In this document: positions 25,105 through 33,866 of the stretch, piece by piece
Position numbering within the stretch: position 1 is the first letter of the stretch
Layout of the letters: every line of letters starts with the position of its first letter
NCBI RefSeq assembly: GCF_900142955.1
Contig: NZ_FRCP01000008.1
Coordinates: 1 to 64,000 of the forward strand
Direction: 5' to 3'
From: Anaerosporobacter mobilis DSM 15930
GTDB taxonomy: Bacteria; Bacillota; Clostridia; Lachnospirales; Lachnospiraceae
DNA length: 64,000 bases
The notes under the pieces: model-generated
What the model saw: the letters and a program-made list of their open reading frames with translations, nothing else
Databases searched by the model: none
What the model was told of the DNA's origin: nothing
Made by a program: the position numbers and the translations under genes

Positions 25105-25158
25105 AAAAAAGGCTATAGTAAAAGTAGATCATCAATCAACTTTTACTATAGCCTTTTT
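25105..25158 (-). terminator. Terminator of the murB-rapZ-whiA-HPr-like operon
   Basis: AAAAGGCTATAGTAAAAGT and its exact complement form a 19-bp stem with T-runs on both strands, directly after the HPr-like gene. It could work in both directions. Confidence 0.9.
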
Positions 25159-25171
25159 CCTTTATTACCAA

Positions 25172-25426
25172 CTATTTGCTACTTAAATACTTTTCAATGT
25201 TCTCCATAGCTGTTTCTTCATCAGTTCCATCAGCGATAACTGTAACTGTTTCACCAGCAGCAATAGCAAGACTCATCATACCCATAATACTCTTGGCGTT
25301 TACTTTCTTTTCTTCACTTTCTACATAAATACTACTTTCGTATTGACTAGCTACTTGAACAAGTAAAGCAATTGGTCTAGCCTCTAATCCTGTTGGAATC
25401 TTAATTGTTATTTGTTTTGTAATCAT
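25172..25426 (-). CDS. HPr-like protein with Glu15 instead of His15 (Crh-like)
   Basis: An 84-residue HPr fold protein. In true HPr, His15 in GxHARPA carries phosphate from enzyme I to PTS permeases. Here the motif is GLEARPIA with Glu15, so it cannot act as a PTS phosphocarrier. Ser46 in NAKSIMGM, the site phosphorylated by HPr kinase, is kept. This is the pattern of B. subtilis Crh (Gln15), a catabolite-repression co-effector also encoded just after whiA. The start overlaps the whiA stop by 4 nt (ATGA). HprK/P is encoded 4.6 kb away at 30009. Confidence 0.93.
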   Translation of the reverse strand: MITKQITIKIPTGLEARPIALLVQVASQYESSIYVESEEKKVNAKSIMGMMSLAIAAGETVTVIADGTDEETAMENIEKYLSSK

Positions 25427-26436
25427 AACTTCTCCTCCTTGTGTTCCCTTAAATTATCTGCAATAATACTTAATTTTCTTAATCTATGATTAACTCCTGA
25501 TTTACCAATTGGTACGCTAAGCAATTGCCCTAATTCCTTCAAGGATGCTTCTGGGTGAGCCAATCGAAGGGTTGCTATTTCTTCTAGTCCTTCATCTAAT
25601 TCACCAAATCCAATTAATTCTTTGATAAATAGGATATCTTCCACTTGCTTAGAAGCAGCGGCAACGGTTTTATTAATATTGGCAGTTTCACAATTAACTT
25701 GCCTATTAATTGAATTTCTCATTTCTTTTAGTATTCGCACATTTTCTAAATTCATTAAGGCAATATGTGCCTCCATTACATTTAATAAGTCGACGATTTG
25801 AGAACCTTCTTTTAAATATACTACAAAATACCGTTTTCGTTGAACAATTTTTGCTTCAATTCCAAAAACCTTCAACATTTCTCGTAATTGAACAGCTTTT
25901 GGCCTTGTTGGTAGGGCTATCTCAAAGTGATATGCTTTACTTGGGTCGCTAATGGATCCAGATGATATGAATGAACCTCGGATAAATGCTCTCTTACAAC
26001 AAGTATTCTGGACAACAATATTATCAACAATGGATAAATTTTCTTTAATATCTCCATACTCGGTTATTAACCTGGTTGCTTTTAATATATTCTTAGCAAT
26101 ATCAGATTGTTTAACAATAGCAATATAAATATTGCCCTTTTTTAATGTTTCTTCCATGTCACTTCTTAATTCGGAAGTCTGAACAATATTTCGCTCATAT
26201 TTCTTCTGCCTTACTATTATTTCAGGTCGTACATGAAAAGCTGCTATTAACAAATTTTGAAACTTTCTTACTACTGTAAGATTTTCAGAATGGATCTTAA
26301 TCATGTATTCATCTCTTACGGAAATAGAAATTCTACCACATAAACTAATGATAGCAGCAACTTCTGCTATTTGACAATGTCTAGCCGAATTAATTTGATT
26401 CGATAATTCTTCTTTTACATCTTTTGAAAATGACAT
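25423..26436 (-). CDS. whiA: Sporulation/division regulator WhiA
   Basis: A 337-residue protein with an N-terminal LAGLIDADG-homing-endonuclease-like fold (without nuclease function in the family) and a C-terminal helix-turn-helix (about 290-330, SLKELGQLLSVPIGKSGVNH in part). In actinobacteria it controls sporulation; in B. subtilis it influences division and chromosome segregation. The segment TCCKRAFIRGSFISSGSISDP is characteristic. The ribosome binding site GAGGTG precedes the ATG. It lies 11 bp after rapZ and overlaps the HPr-like gene, so it is in one operon. Confidence 0.95.
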   Translation of the reverse strand: MSFSKDVKEELSNQINSARHCQIAEVAAIISLCGRISISVRDEYMIKIHSENLTVVRKFQNLLIAAFHVRPEIIVRQKKYERNIVQTSELRSDMEETLKKGNIYIAIVKQSDIAKNILKATRLITEYGDIKENLSIVDNIVVQNTCCKRAFIRGSFISSGSISDPSKAYHFEIALPTRPKAVQLREMLKVFGIEAKIVQRKRYFVVYLKEGSQIVDLLNVMEAHIALMNLENVRILKEMRNSINRQVNCETANINKTVAAASKQVEDILFIKELIGFGELDEGLEEIATLRLAHPEASLKELGQLLSVPIGKSGVNHRLRKLSIIADNLREHKEEKL

Positions 26437-26447
26437 TGTTATTCACC

Positions 26448-27326
26448 TCAAACTAGCTTCTTTTGTAGTGCATCTTTTTTAATATCTCTATGCTCAACTT
26501 TTAATCCGTATTCTAACTTAGATAGTCTATCGCTTAAAGCATTCGCAATGGATACCGAACGGTGTTTTCCACCTGTACAACCTATGCCTACAACTAATTG
26601 ATTCTTTCCTTCTTCTATATAATTTGGAATTAAGAATTCAAGCATATCTTCTAATTTGTCCAGAAATTCAGTTGATTTTTGTGATGACATTACATACTCA
26701 TATACTGGTTTGTCATTACCTGTCTGCGGCTTTAACTCTTGATCATAATATGGATTCGGTAAAAAGCGTACATCAAATACCAAATCACAATCCGTTGGTA
26801 TTCCATACTTAAAACCAAAAGAAAGAATAGTTATATAGAAGTTACCATATTCCTGCTCCTGAACAAAGATTTTATTAATTTCAATTTTAAGTTCACGAAT
26901 CAAAAGCTGGCTTGTATCTATTATAAAATCTGCTTGTTTTTTAAGAAATTCTAACTTTTCTCTCTCTAATTCAATTCCCGCATCTACCCTGCCATTCCCA
27001 GACAAGGGATGATTCCTTCTTGTCTCTTTAAAACGCTTAACAAGAACTTCATTCACAGTATCAAGGTAAAGTATCTCGTATGAATATCCTTTGCTTATTG
27101 CTTCAACGAGTATCTCATTCAAGCCTTCTAATGCTTGCCCGCTACGGATATCAATACCTAATGCTATTTTATCAAGCTGCGAACTTTGATCATATGCAAG
27201 CTGAGCAAACTTCAGAATAAGCTGGATTGGTAGATTATCAACACAAAAAAAGCCGATATCCTCCAACATCTTCAAAACAGAGCTCTTACCAGCTCCTGAC
27301 ATCCCTGTAACGATTACAAACCTCAA
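26448..27326 (-). CDS. rapZ: RNase adapter / nucleotide-binding protein RapZ (YvcJ)
   Basis: A 292-residue P-loop protein. In E. coli RapZ controls GlmY/GlmZ small RNAs and glucosamine-6-phosphate synthesis; in Bacillus YvcJ binds and hydrolyses GTP/ATP. Walker A is GMSGAGKSS (8-16). The C-terminal domain has the conserved GIGCTGGKHRSV segment (about 246-257). The start is TTG at 27326, 7 nt after AGGAGG; there is no ATG nearby. It follows murB and is followed directly by whiA. The yvcK/glmR gene usually found between rapZ and whiA in Bacillus is absent. Confidence 0.95.
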   Translation of the reverse strand: MRFVIVTGMSGAGKSSVLKMLEDIGFFCVDNLPIQLILKFAQLAYDQSSQLDKIALGIDIRSGQALEGLNEILVEAISKGYSYEILYLDTVNEVLVKRFKETRRNHPLSGNGRVDAGIELEREKLEFLKKQADFIIDTSQLLIRELKIEINKIFVQEQEYGNFYITILSFGFKYGIPTDCDLVFDVRFLPNPYYDQELKPQTGNDKPVYEYVMSSQKSTEFLDKLEDMLEFLIPNYIEEGKNQLVVGIGCTGGKHRSVSIANALSDRLSKLEYGLKVEHRDIKKDALQKKLV

Positions 27327-27373
27327 GATAAAACCTCCTACGTTCTACCAATACAACTATATGATAATTACTT

Positions 27374-28282
27374 TCAGAATTCTCCTATAATACGTACTTC
27401 TGGTTCTAACATAACTTGATGCTTTTCATATATAATATGTTGTACATCTTCTATAAGCTGCCTAACCTCACTTGCAGTACCATTTCCCACATTTACAACA
27501 AATCCACAGTGTTTCATTGATATCATAATATCACCAACACGATATCCTGCTAACCCAGAGTCCATGATAAGTTTACCTGCAAAATAACCTACAGGACGTT
27601 TGAATGTACTTCCCGCACTAGGATATTCTAATGGTTGTTTTTCTACTCGTTTTCTATTAAATTCTGTTATCTCTGCTAGTATATCTTCCTTATTTCCATA
27701 AGGTAACTCAAAAACTGCTTCTATTACAATGTAAGAATTCTTTTGTACAATACTAGTTCGATATGCTAATTGTAATTCTTCTTTATTCAGTGTGAAGATC
27801 TCACCTTCTTGGTTTAATACAGTTGCTGATATGATATAATCTTTAATCTCATAACCATACGCTCCCGCATTCATAGTTACTGCTCCACCAAGAGTTCCAG
27901 GAATACCACATTCTCCTTGTAAACCTGCTAGGTTATGTTCAGCCGCCTGGGTAGCTAATCTAGAAAGCATAACACCTGCTCCTGCCGTAACAATGTTCTT
28001 ATCAATTTTTATCCAATCAAAATTCTTATATATCTGAATTATTACACCCTTATAACCTTTATCCCCAACTAATAGATTACTACCTTTACCTATTATATAA
28101 TATGGTATATTACTTTCCTTACACACCTTAATAACTAGTTTTAGTTGGTCCTCATTCTCCGGAGTAACAAAGTACTCTGCTGGTCCACCTATTTTGAATG
28201 TTGTGTGTTTTGCAAGCGGTTCATTTCTTACTATGTTTTCTTCAGGTAAGATCGCCTTTAATTTCTGATTTATATCATTCAA
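27374..28282 (-). CDS. murB: UDP-N-acetylenolpyruvoylglucosamine reductase
   Basis: A 302-residue flavoenzyme that reduces UDP-GlcNAc-enolpyruvate to UDP-MurNAc in peptidoglycan precursor synthesis. It has the FAD-binding segments TTFKIGGPAEYFVTP and YYIIGKGSNLLVGD, GECGIPGTLGGAVTMNAGAYG, and the type II end with the serine proton donor in YPSAGSTFKRP. The start is TTG at 28282, with AGAGG 7 nt upstream. Length matches type II MurB as in Bacillus. It begins the murB-rapZ-whiA-HPr-like operon. Confidence 0.96.
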   Translation of the reverse strand: MNDINQKLKAILPEENIVRNEPLAKHTTFKIGGPAEYFVTPENEDQLKLVIKVCKESNIPYYIIGKGSNLLVGDKGYKGVIIQIYKNFDWIKIDKNIVTAGAGVMLSRLATQAAEHNLAGLQGECGIPGTLGGAVTMNAGAYGYEIKDYIISATVLNQEGEIFTLNKEELQLAYRTSIVQKNSYIVIEAVFELPYGNKEDILAEITEFNRKRVEKQPLEYPSAGSTFKRPVGYFAGKLIMDSGLAGYRVGDIMISMKHCGFVVNVGNGTASEVRQLIEDVQHIIYEKHQVMLEPEVRIIGEF

Positions 28283-28550
28283 AATAATACCTCTTTAATC
28301 AATTCTAATTTATATAAATATATGAATCCTTTATTCATCTTAACAACAGTATAATCTGTCATTTTTTACAATTTTTATTCGTTAGTACATTGTTATAATA
28401 CAATACTTAATTCTTTATTTCAACTAAATTTATTTTTTTTAATTACTATTTTAAAAAAATTAAAATTATAACAAGTTTACTTTTAACTGTTAAAACCGCC
28501 CGTAAATGTATATAATTGTATTTGTTTTTGGTGTTTTTTTATTAATATTT
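28283..28550. other. AT-rich promoter region of murB operon
   Basis: About 270 bp are very AT-rich with long T and A runs and hold no open frame with a ribosome binding site. The murB operon promoter should be here, but I cannot pick one -10/-35 pair with confidence. Confidence 0.5.
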
Positions 28551-28594
28551 ACAAGAAAAGGACATATCATTATCACGAATGTCCTTTTCTTATA
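28551..28594 (-). terminator. Terminator of glcK
   Basis: On the minus strand AAGAAAAGGACAT and ATGTCCTTTTCTT form a 13-bp perfect stem, 30 bp past the glucokinase stop, with T residues at the end. Confidence 0.85.
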
Positions 28595-28623
28595 TAAATC
28601 CAATCTTTTTTTGTACATTGTTA

Positions 28624-29565
28624 TTAATTAATAACTAATTTTGCAGCTCCTACGATACCAGCATCATTACCAAGTTCAGCTAGCTTAAACTCTTTATCTT
28701 TATGTGCATGGAACGCATACTTCTCATAATGTCTCTGAATTACATCAAGAAGAATCACTCCTGCTTTAGATACCCCTCCGCCAATTACATATACGTCTGG
28801 TTCTACAACCGCTGCTATATTGGCACATGCTACTCCTAGATACCAGCCAAGTTCTTCAACACATTCTGTAGCTATTTTGTCTCCTTCTTTTGCTGCATCA
28901 AAAATCATCTTAGCGGATAGATTCTCTTTATCACGTATTGTAGATTCTTCTTCTGATTTTGCTAATAAACGTTTTGCTACCTTCACAATTCCTGTAGCTG
29001 AAGCGTATTGCTCTAGACAACCTTTTCTACCACAATTACAAGGATCTTCTTCTTCATAATTTACAAGCATATGTCCAATTTCACCAGCTGCGCCCTTTGT
29101 TCCAGTGATGATTTTCCCATTATGTATTACACCACCGCCTACACCTGTACCAAGTGTAATCATAATCATATCGCTGTAGCCCTTACCACCACCAAGCCAC
29201 ATTTCTCCTAATGCTGCAACGTTCGCATCATTTCCTGCTTTCACATTCGTAATACCTGTTAATCTCGTTACTTCTTCGGCAACATTGAATGTTCCCCAAC
29301 CAAGATTTACACAAGTAAGAACTGTTCCCTTGTCATCTACTGGACCTGGTACACCAATTCCAATTCCTTCGATTTCGTCTTTTGTAATTCCCTTTTCTTG
29401 CATCTTTTCAGATAATGATTCGCTAACATCTGATAATATTCTACTTCCGCCATCTTCTTTGCTTGTCTTAATCTCCCATTTATCAACAATAGTTCCATCT
29501 GTCGTAAATAGACCAATCTTAACTGTAGTTCCTCCAATATCAACACCAAAACAATACTTATTCAT
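28624..29565 (-). CDS. glcK: ROK-family glucokinase
   Basis: A 313-residue sugar kinase (glucose + ATP to glucose 6-phosphate). It has the N-terminal phosphate-binding motif GVDIGGTTVKIGLF, the ROK signature with GTGVGGGVI, the sugar-binding EIGHM, and the zinc-binding cluster CNCGRKGC (about 179-186). There is no N-terminal helix-turn-helix, so it is an enzyme and not a ROK repressor. Ribosome site GGAAAG precedes the ATG. It is monocistronic, with a terminator after it and a long palindrome upstream. Confidence 0.94.
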   Translation of the reverse strand: MNKYCFGVDIGGTTVKIGLFTTDGTIVDKWEIKTSKEDGGSRILSDVSESLSEKMQEKGITKDEIEGIGIGVPGPVDDKGTVLTCVNLGWGTFNVAEEVTRLTGITNVKAGNDANVAALGEMWLGGGKGYSDMIMITLGTGVGGGVIHNGKIITGTKGAAGEIGHMLVNYEEEDPCNCGRKGCLEQYASATGIVKVAKRLLAKSEEESTIRDKENLSAKMIFDAAKEGDKIATECVEELGWYLGVACANIAAVVEPDVYVIGGGVSKAGVILLDVIQRHYEKYAFHAHKDKEFKLAELGNDAGIVGAAKLVIN

Positions 29566-29596
29566 ATACTTCTTTCCTTTCCAAACATTTCTTTTA

Positions 29597-29878
29597 GTTA
29601 CTGGTTAGAGTGTCAAAAGCCCCTTTTATATTTTGAATCGTCAATTTGCGCAATTTTATGTGTGAACATGTTATGTCAAACGTTGTTCACTCGCAACACG
29701 CTCTCGCTTGGATAAAGTTCGTAGTGGTACATAAGGCTCTAAAGTACAGAGCCTAAGTACCAACGACTTCATACAGTTGCTCATCGAACTACGTTCGACA
29801 TAACATTAGTCGAGTTTTATATGTGCAAATTGACGAAGTCAAGTTTTACGAGAGGCTTATGATACTCTAACCAGTTAC
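29597..29878. repeat. 282-bp long imperfect palindrome (MITE-like)
   Basis: The gap between glcK and hprK is one large inverted repeat. The ends are ACTGGTTAGAGT (29600-29611) and ACTCTAACCAGT (29864-29875). Inner arms include CGTCAATTTG (29639) against CAAATTGACG (29826), ATGTTATGTC against GACATAACAT, and a central hairpin GGTACATAAGGCTCT / AGAGCCTAAGTACC. No open frame with a start signal lies inside. Its sequence differs from the palindrome at 13808, so it is a second family. Confidence 0.82.
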
Positions 29879-29881
29879 TCT

Positions 29882-29921
29882 AACTTCGCACTTGAAGTTT
29901 TCGAGGAGTAGCTAATTGCTA
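29882..29921 (-). repeat. Interspersed repeat, GCAGTTAGCTACTC family, copy 2
   Basis: Read on the minus strand it is AGCAATTAGCTACTCC followed by AACTTCAAGTGCGAAGTT, the latter a perfect small hairpin. It abuts the end of the long palindrome. Other copies are at 19136 and 42291. Confidence 0.65.
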
Positions 29922-29955
29922 TATTCCTTATATGTAGTTATATACATAACCGTAT

Positions 29956-29987
29956 CAAGCGCCTCTTTGGTCGACCCATGGCGCTTT
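29956..29987 (-). terminator. Hairpin after hprK
   Basis: CAAGCGCC and GGCGCTTTG pair around a 15-nt loop, about 25 bp past the hprK stop. There is no T-run, so terminator activity is doubtful. Confidence 0.4.
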
Positions 29988-30008
29988 GAACAGCTATATG
30001 ATATTAAC

Positions 30009-30935
30009 TTATTCCTTTTTCATCAAGTTGTTTGTTACACGGTTATATAATTCTCTAGCAGCATTGTACCCCATCTTCTTTTGTCTGTAGTTAACAGCTG
30101 CCGATTCAACGATAATAGCTAGATTTCTACCTGGTCTGATTGGAATCTGGTGGCAAACCACTTTGTTTCCAAGGAATTCTGTATATTGTTCGTCTAATCC
30201 CAAGCGATCATATTCTTGCTCTTTATTCCACTCTTCTAATTTAATAACTAAGTCAATTGATTGTGTATTCTTAACACTTTCAACACCGAATAATGTCTTA
30301 ACGTCGATAATACCTATACCTCTAAGTTCGATAAAGTGACGTGTAATATCTGGTGCGGTACCAATTAAGGTTTCATCACTTACTTTCTTAATCTCAACAA
30401 CATCATCTGTTACCAAACGATGTCCCCTCTTGATTAATTCTAGCGCTGCTTCACTCTTACCAATACCACTTTCCCCCATGATAAGAACACCTTCACCATA
30501 TACGTCAACTAAAACTCCGTGAATTGAAATCCTTGGAGCTAATTCAACCTTAAGCCAACGTATTACTTCTGCCATAAATGCAGATGTTGGTTTTTCTGTT
30601 CTGAATAATGGAACACCTTTCTTAGTTGCTAATTCTACTAAATCTGGCTCAATCTCAATATCACGGCAGAATACAATACAAGGAACTTTATAATCTAATA
30701 ATCTAGTCATAATACCAACGCCATGGTCTTTCTCCATCTTTTGCATATAGGCATATTCCACATTACCAATTACTTGAACCCGATCAGAATCAAAATAATC
30801 AAAAAATCCTGCTAGCTGTAAAGCTGGTCTGTTTACATCTGTTTGGGTAATCTTTATGTCATCAATGTTAAGATCTGGCGTATAATTCACAAGTTTCATT
30901 TTTTCAACTAATTTTTTCAAATCTACTGTATACAT
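30009..30935 (-). CDS. hprK: HPr kinase/phosphorylase
   Basis: A 308-residue bifunctional enzyme that phosphorylates and dephosphorylates Ser46 of HPr and Crh, the trigger of CcpA-dependent carbon catabolite repression. Walker A is GESGIGKS (154-161), with the following VTDDVVEIKKV and the C-terminal HPrK signature (ELRGIGIIDVKTLFG near 203-217). The ATG at 30935 follows AAGGAG by 7 nt; 14 codons upstream are dropped. Length matches Bacillus HprK (310). It is 51 bp... separated by a short gap from uvrC upstream and probably co-transcribed with it. Confidence 0.96.
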   Translation of the reverse strand: MYTVDLKKLVEKMKLVNYTPDLNIDDIKITQTDVNRPALQLAGFFDYFDSDRVQVIGNVEYAYMQKMEKDHGVGIMTRLLDYKVPCIVFCRDIEIEPDLVELATKKGVPLFRTEKPTSAFMAEVIRWLKVELAPRISIHGVLVDVYGEGVLIMGESGIGKSEAALELIKRGHRLVTDDVVEIKKVSDETLIGTAPDITRHFIELRGIGIIDVKTLFGVESVKNTQSIDLVIKLEEWNKEQEYDRLGLDEQYTEFLGNKVVCHQIPIRPGRNLAIIVESAAVNYRQKKMGYNAARELYNRVTNNLMKKE

Positions 30936-31028
30936 ACATGATCTCCTTCGCCATCTAATATTTTCTTTATCTCTCAAGTAGCTTTGCTACTTCCATAAAG
31001 TACATTCTAACACACTATTTTTTCAACT

Positions 31029-32924
31029 TCAATTGTTACTTTTTGTGGCATTTTCATCATCATTATTGTGAAAAAATTCATATACTTGTTTCGCAGCCAT
31101 TTCATTCATCGTAGGCACAATACTAAGTTGCTCTATTGTAGCTTCCTTGATTGCATCTAACGAAAGGAAATTCTTCATTAATTCCTTTCTTCTCTTTGGT
31201 CCAATACCAGGTATATCATCTAATATAGAATGAACTTGACCTTTGCTTCGTAACGACCGATGATACTCGATAGCAAATCTATGGGTTTCATCTTGAATAC
31301 GCGTTATTAACTTAAACCCTTCACTACTCCGATCAATAGGAATCTCTATATTATTAAAATACAATCCTCTTGTTCTATGATTATCATCCTTAACCATACC
31401 ACAAACCGGTATAGTTAAATGTAATTCCTCCATAACCTTAAGGGCAATATTCACTTGACCTCTACCACCATCCATCATAATTAAATCTGGAAATCTAGTA
31501 AAGCTTCCATGTTCTAAGTCCATATTCTTCTCAAGCAACTCCGCTTTTTCCCTCTTACCATGAATAAAACGTCTCGTTAGTACCTCGTTCATACTAGCAT
31601 AATCATCGCTTCCAGTAACCCACTTAATCTTAAACTTACGATAGTCGTTTCTCTTTGGTTTACCATTCTCGTATACAACCATGGACCCAACAGATTCAAA
31701 ACCATTAATATTAGAGATATCAAAGGATTCAATTCTTTTAATCGAATCTAATCCAAGCAGGTTCTCGATCTCTTTCATGGCACCTTTTGTTCGTTGTTCT
31801 TCCTTCTTAATCTTCTCAGAATCCTGCTGTAATACAAGGGAAGCATTCTTCTCCGCTAATTCCACTAATTTTTCTTTCTCACCCTTTTTCGGTACATGAA
31901 TATATACCTTTTGGCCTCTCTTAGCGCTCAACCATTCTGTAATTAATTCTGGTTCTTCTAAGTCCTCTTGTAGAAGTAATTCTCTCGGAATAAATGGCGT
32001 CCCTGCATAGAACTGCTTTACAAAACTAGTCATAACCCCTTCTCTTGTATCATTCTCTACACCTGTTAGATGATAGTGTTCTCTTCCAATTAACTTACCA
32101 TTACGTATAAAGAATACTTGTACTACTGCTTCATCTCCCGCTCTTGCAAACGCAATAATATCTTTATCCTCTTGATTTGACATATTGGTAATCTTTTGTT
32201 TTTGTGCCATTTGGCGAACGCTATTCATAAGATCACGGTAGCCCGCTGCCTCCTCGAATTCCATATTCTCCGAGGCATTCATCATCTTCTTCTCTAACAT
32301 GGATAAAACTTCATTGAAGTTCCCGTTTAGAAAATCAATAATTTGATCAATGGATTCCCTATATTCTTCCTCTGATATATAACCTTGGCACGGACCACTA
32401 CATTGCTTAATGTGGTAGTATAAACATGCTCTTTCTTTCCCTATATCTCTTGGTAAGTTCCGATTGCAGGTACGAATCTGATATATCTTACGAAGCAAAT
32501 CAAGAGTATCTTTAACGGCTAATACACTTGTATATGGGCCAAAATACTTCGCCTTATCTTTCTTTACTTGCCTTGCCATCATGACTCTTGGATATGCTTC
32601 CTGTACCGTTACTTTAATATAAGGGTAGTTCTTATCATCCTTTAGCATGGTATTATATCTTGGCATATGTTCTTTGATTAAATTGCTTTCTAATACCAAT
32701 GCCTCTACTTCGGAGTCAGTTATGATATATTCAAAGTGATCGATTTTCGATACCATCTTTACGATTTTGGGCATTAGATTTCGACTGCTTTGAAAATACT
32801 GTCTCACTCGATTTTTCAAACTTATAGCTTTACCTACATATATAATTGTGTCATGTTTATCACGCATGATATAGACACCCGGTTTCGCAGGAAGCTTCTT
32901 CAATTCTTCTTCTATATTAAACAT
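31029..32924 (-). CDS. uvrC: Excinuclease ABC subunit C
   Basis: A 631-residue nucleotide-excision repair nuclease that makes both incisions with UvrB. The GIY-YIG domain lies at about 12-92 (GVYIMRD...IIYVGKA), a UVR helix-pair at about 203-238 (MLEKKMMNASENMEFEEAAG), the C-terminal RNase H-like endonuclease at about 380-540 with DGGRGQVN, and tandem helix-hairpin-helix motifs at the end (DIPGIGPKRRKELM). GGAGG precedes the ATG. It lies between a Cof phosphatase and hprK. I see no LexA box directly upstream. Confidence 0.96.
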   Translation of the reverse strand: MFNIEEELKKLPAKPGVYIMRDKHDTIIYVGKAISLKNRVRQYFQSSRNLMPKIVKMVSKIDHFEYIITDSEVEALVLESNLIKEHMPRYNTMLKDDKNYPYIKVTVQEAYPRVMMARQVKKDKAKYFGPYTSVLAVKDTLDLLRKIYQIRTCNRNLPRDIGKERACLYYHIKQCSGPCQGYISEEEYRESIDQIIDFLNGNFNEVLSMLEKKMMNASENMEFEEAAGYRDLMNSVRQMAQKQKITNMSNQEDKDIIAFARAGDEAVVQVFFIRNGKLIGREHYHLTGVENDTREGVMTSFVKQFYAGTPFIPRELLLQEDLEEPELITEWLSAKRGQKVYIHVPKKGEKEKLVELAEKNASLVLQQDSEKIKKEEQRTKGAMKEIENLLGLDSIKRIESFDISNINGFESVGSMVVYENGKPKRNDYRKFKIKWVTGSDDYASMNEVLTRRFIHGKREKAELLEKNMDLEHGSFTRFPDLIMMDGGRGQVNIALKVMEELHLTIPVCGMVKDDNHRTRGLYFNNIEIPIDRSSEGFKLITRIQDETHRFAIEYHRSLRSKGQVHSILDDIPGIGPKRRKELMKNFLSLDAIKEATIEQLSIVPTMNEMAAKQVYEFFHNNDDENATKSNN

Positions 32925-32983
32925 ATACTTCCTCCATAGACTCTTGATTACAGGAGTTAAACGGATAGTCGTAATCCGGTTGG

Positions 32984-33796
32984 CTACGCTGTTAAGTACT
33001 CTTCAATAATATGCGCAACCCCATCTTCTTCATTGGATTTCGTTACTTTATCTGCGTTCTCTTTTACTATTTCCTGTGCATTACTCATAGCCACACCTAA
33101 GCCAGCATACTTAATCATAGATAAGTCATTAAATCCATCACCAATTGCTATCAATTCTTCTCGTTTCAAACCTAGGTGTTCCAAAAGGTGTGCCAAGGAA
33201 TTAGCTTTATCCACGTTCAAAGGCATGAATTCAAGGAAGAAGGGTTCGGAACGATAGATACTTAATCTGTCTCCATACTTTTGTTGCATCTCTTTTTCTA
33301 ATATAGCTAATTTCTCTGGGTCCCCTGTCATAAGACATTTATTCACATCAAAGGTCACATACTGATCGAAGTTATCCACATCATTCACTTTAATATTGTT
33401 GATCTTTGCTTCAATATCTACGTATTTATCATGATTGCAACCACAGATTACATCATCCCCTTCATAAGTTATGATACTCACATTATGTTCTACTGCCTCT
33501 TTATAAAGAACCGGAATCATATCCTGTGGTAACATATTCTGATAGATCACCTCTCGGGTTTTACAGTTCATAATTCTTGCTCCATTAAATGCAAGAATAT
33601 ATCCACCCTTTTCTTCTAACTTTAATGTATCAGAAATACCACGAATACCCGCTGTTGGTCTACCAGATGCTACAATAACTACTTTATCTGCTTCCATGGC
33701 ACGACTTACCGCTTTTTTGGTTCTTGGTGTTACTTCTTTCTTCGTGTTTGTTAATGTTCCATCAATATCAAGTGCAATTGCTTTATATGTTGTCAT
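32984..33796 (-). CDS. Cof-type HAD-superfamily phosphatase
   Basis: A 270-residue cytoplasmic hydrolase of the HAD IIB (Cof) class, which dephosphorylates sugar phosphates, flavin or PLP in its known members. Motif I is LDIDGTLTNT with Asp10 and Asp12, motif II is VASGRPTAG near 42-50, and motif IV is GDGFNDLSM near 218-226. A large cap domain lies between. AAGGAG precedes the ATG. The actual substrate cannot be told from sequence. It follows the second ftsH terminator... it is transcribed toward uvrC and is separate from ftsH. Confidence 0.9.
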   Translation of the reverse strand: MTTYKAIALDIDGTLTNTKKEVTPRTKKAVSRAMEADKVVIVASGRPTAGIRGISDTLKLEEKGGYILAFNGARIMNCKTREVIYQNMLPQDMIPVLYKEAVEHNVSIITYEGDDVICGCNHDKYVDIEAKINNIKVNDVDNFDQYVTFDVNKCLMTGDPEKLAILEKEMQQKYGDRLSIYRSEPFFLEFMPLNVDKANSLAHLLEHLGLKREELIAIGDGFNDLSMIKYAGLGVAMSNAQEIVKENADKVTKSNEEDGVAHIIEEYLTA

Positions 33797-33827
33797 TTAT
33801 ATACTCCTTACCTAATCTCATGTATTA

Positions 33828-33864
33828 TTAAAAAGGCTGTCACACATGACATGTGACAGTCTTT
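33828..33864 (-). terminator. Terminator of the second ftsH
   Basis: On the minus strand GACTGTCACATG and TGTGTGACAGCC pair and are followed by TTTTTAAT, immediately after the ftsH stop. Confidence 0.88.
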
Positions 33865-33866
33865 AC

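Noticed and set aside
29785..29797. LexA-box-like CGAACTACGTTCG
   Set aside because: The spacing between GAAC and GTTC is 3 instead of 4, and it is a normal part of the long palindrome there.
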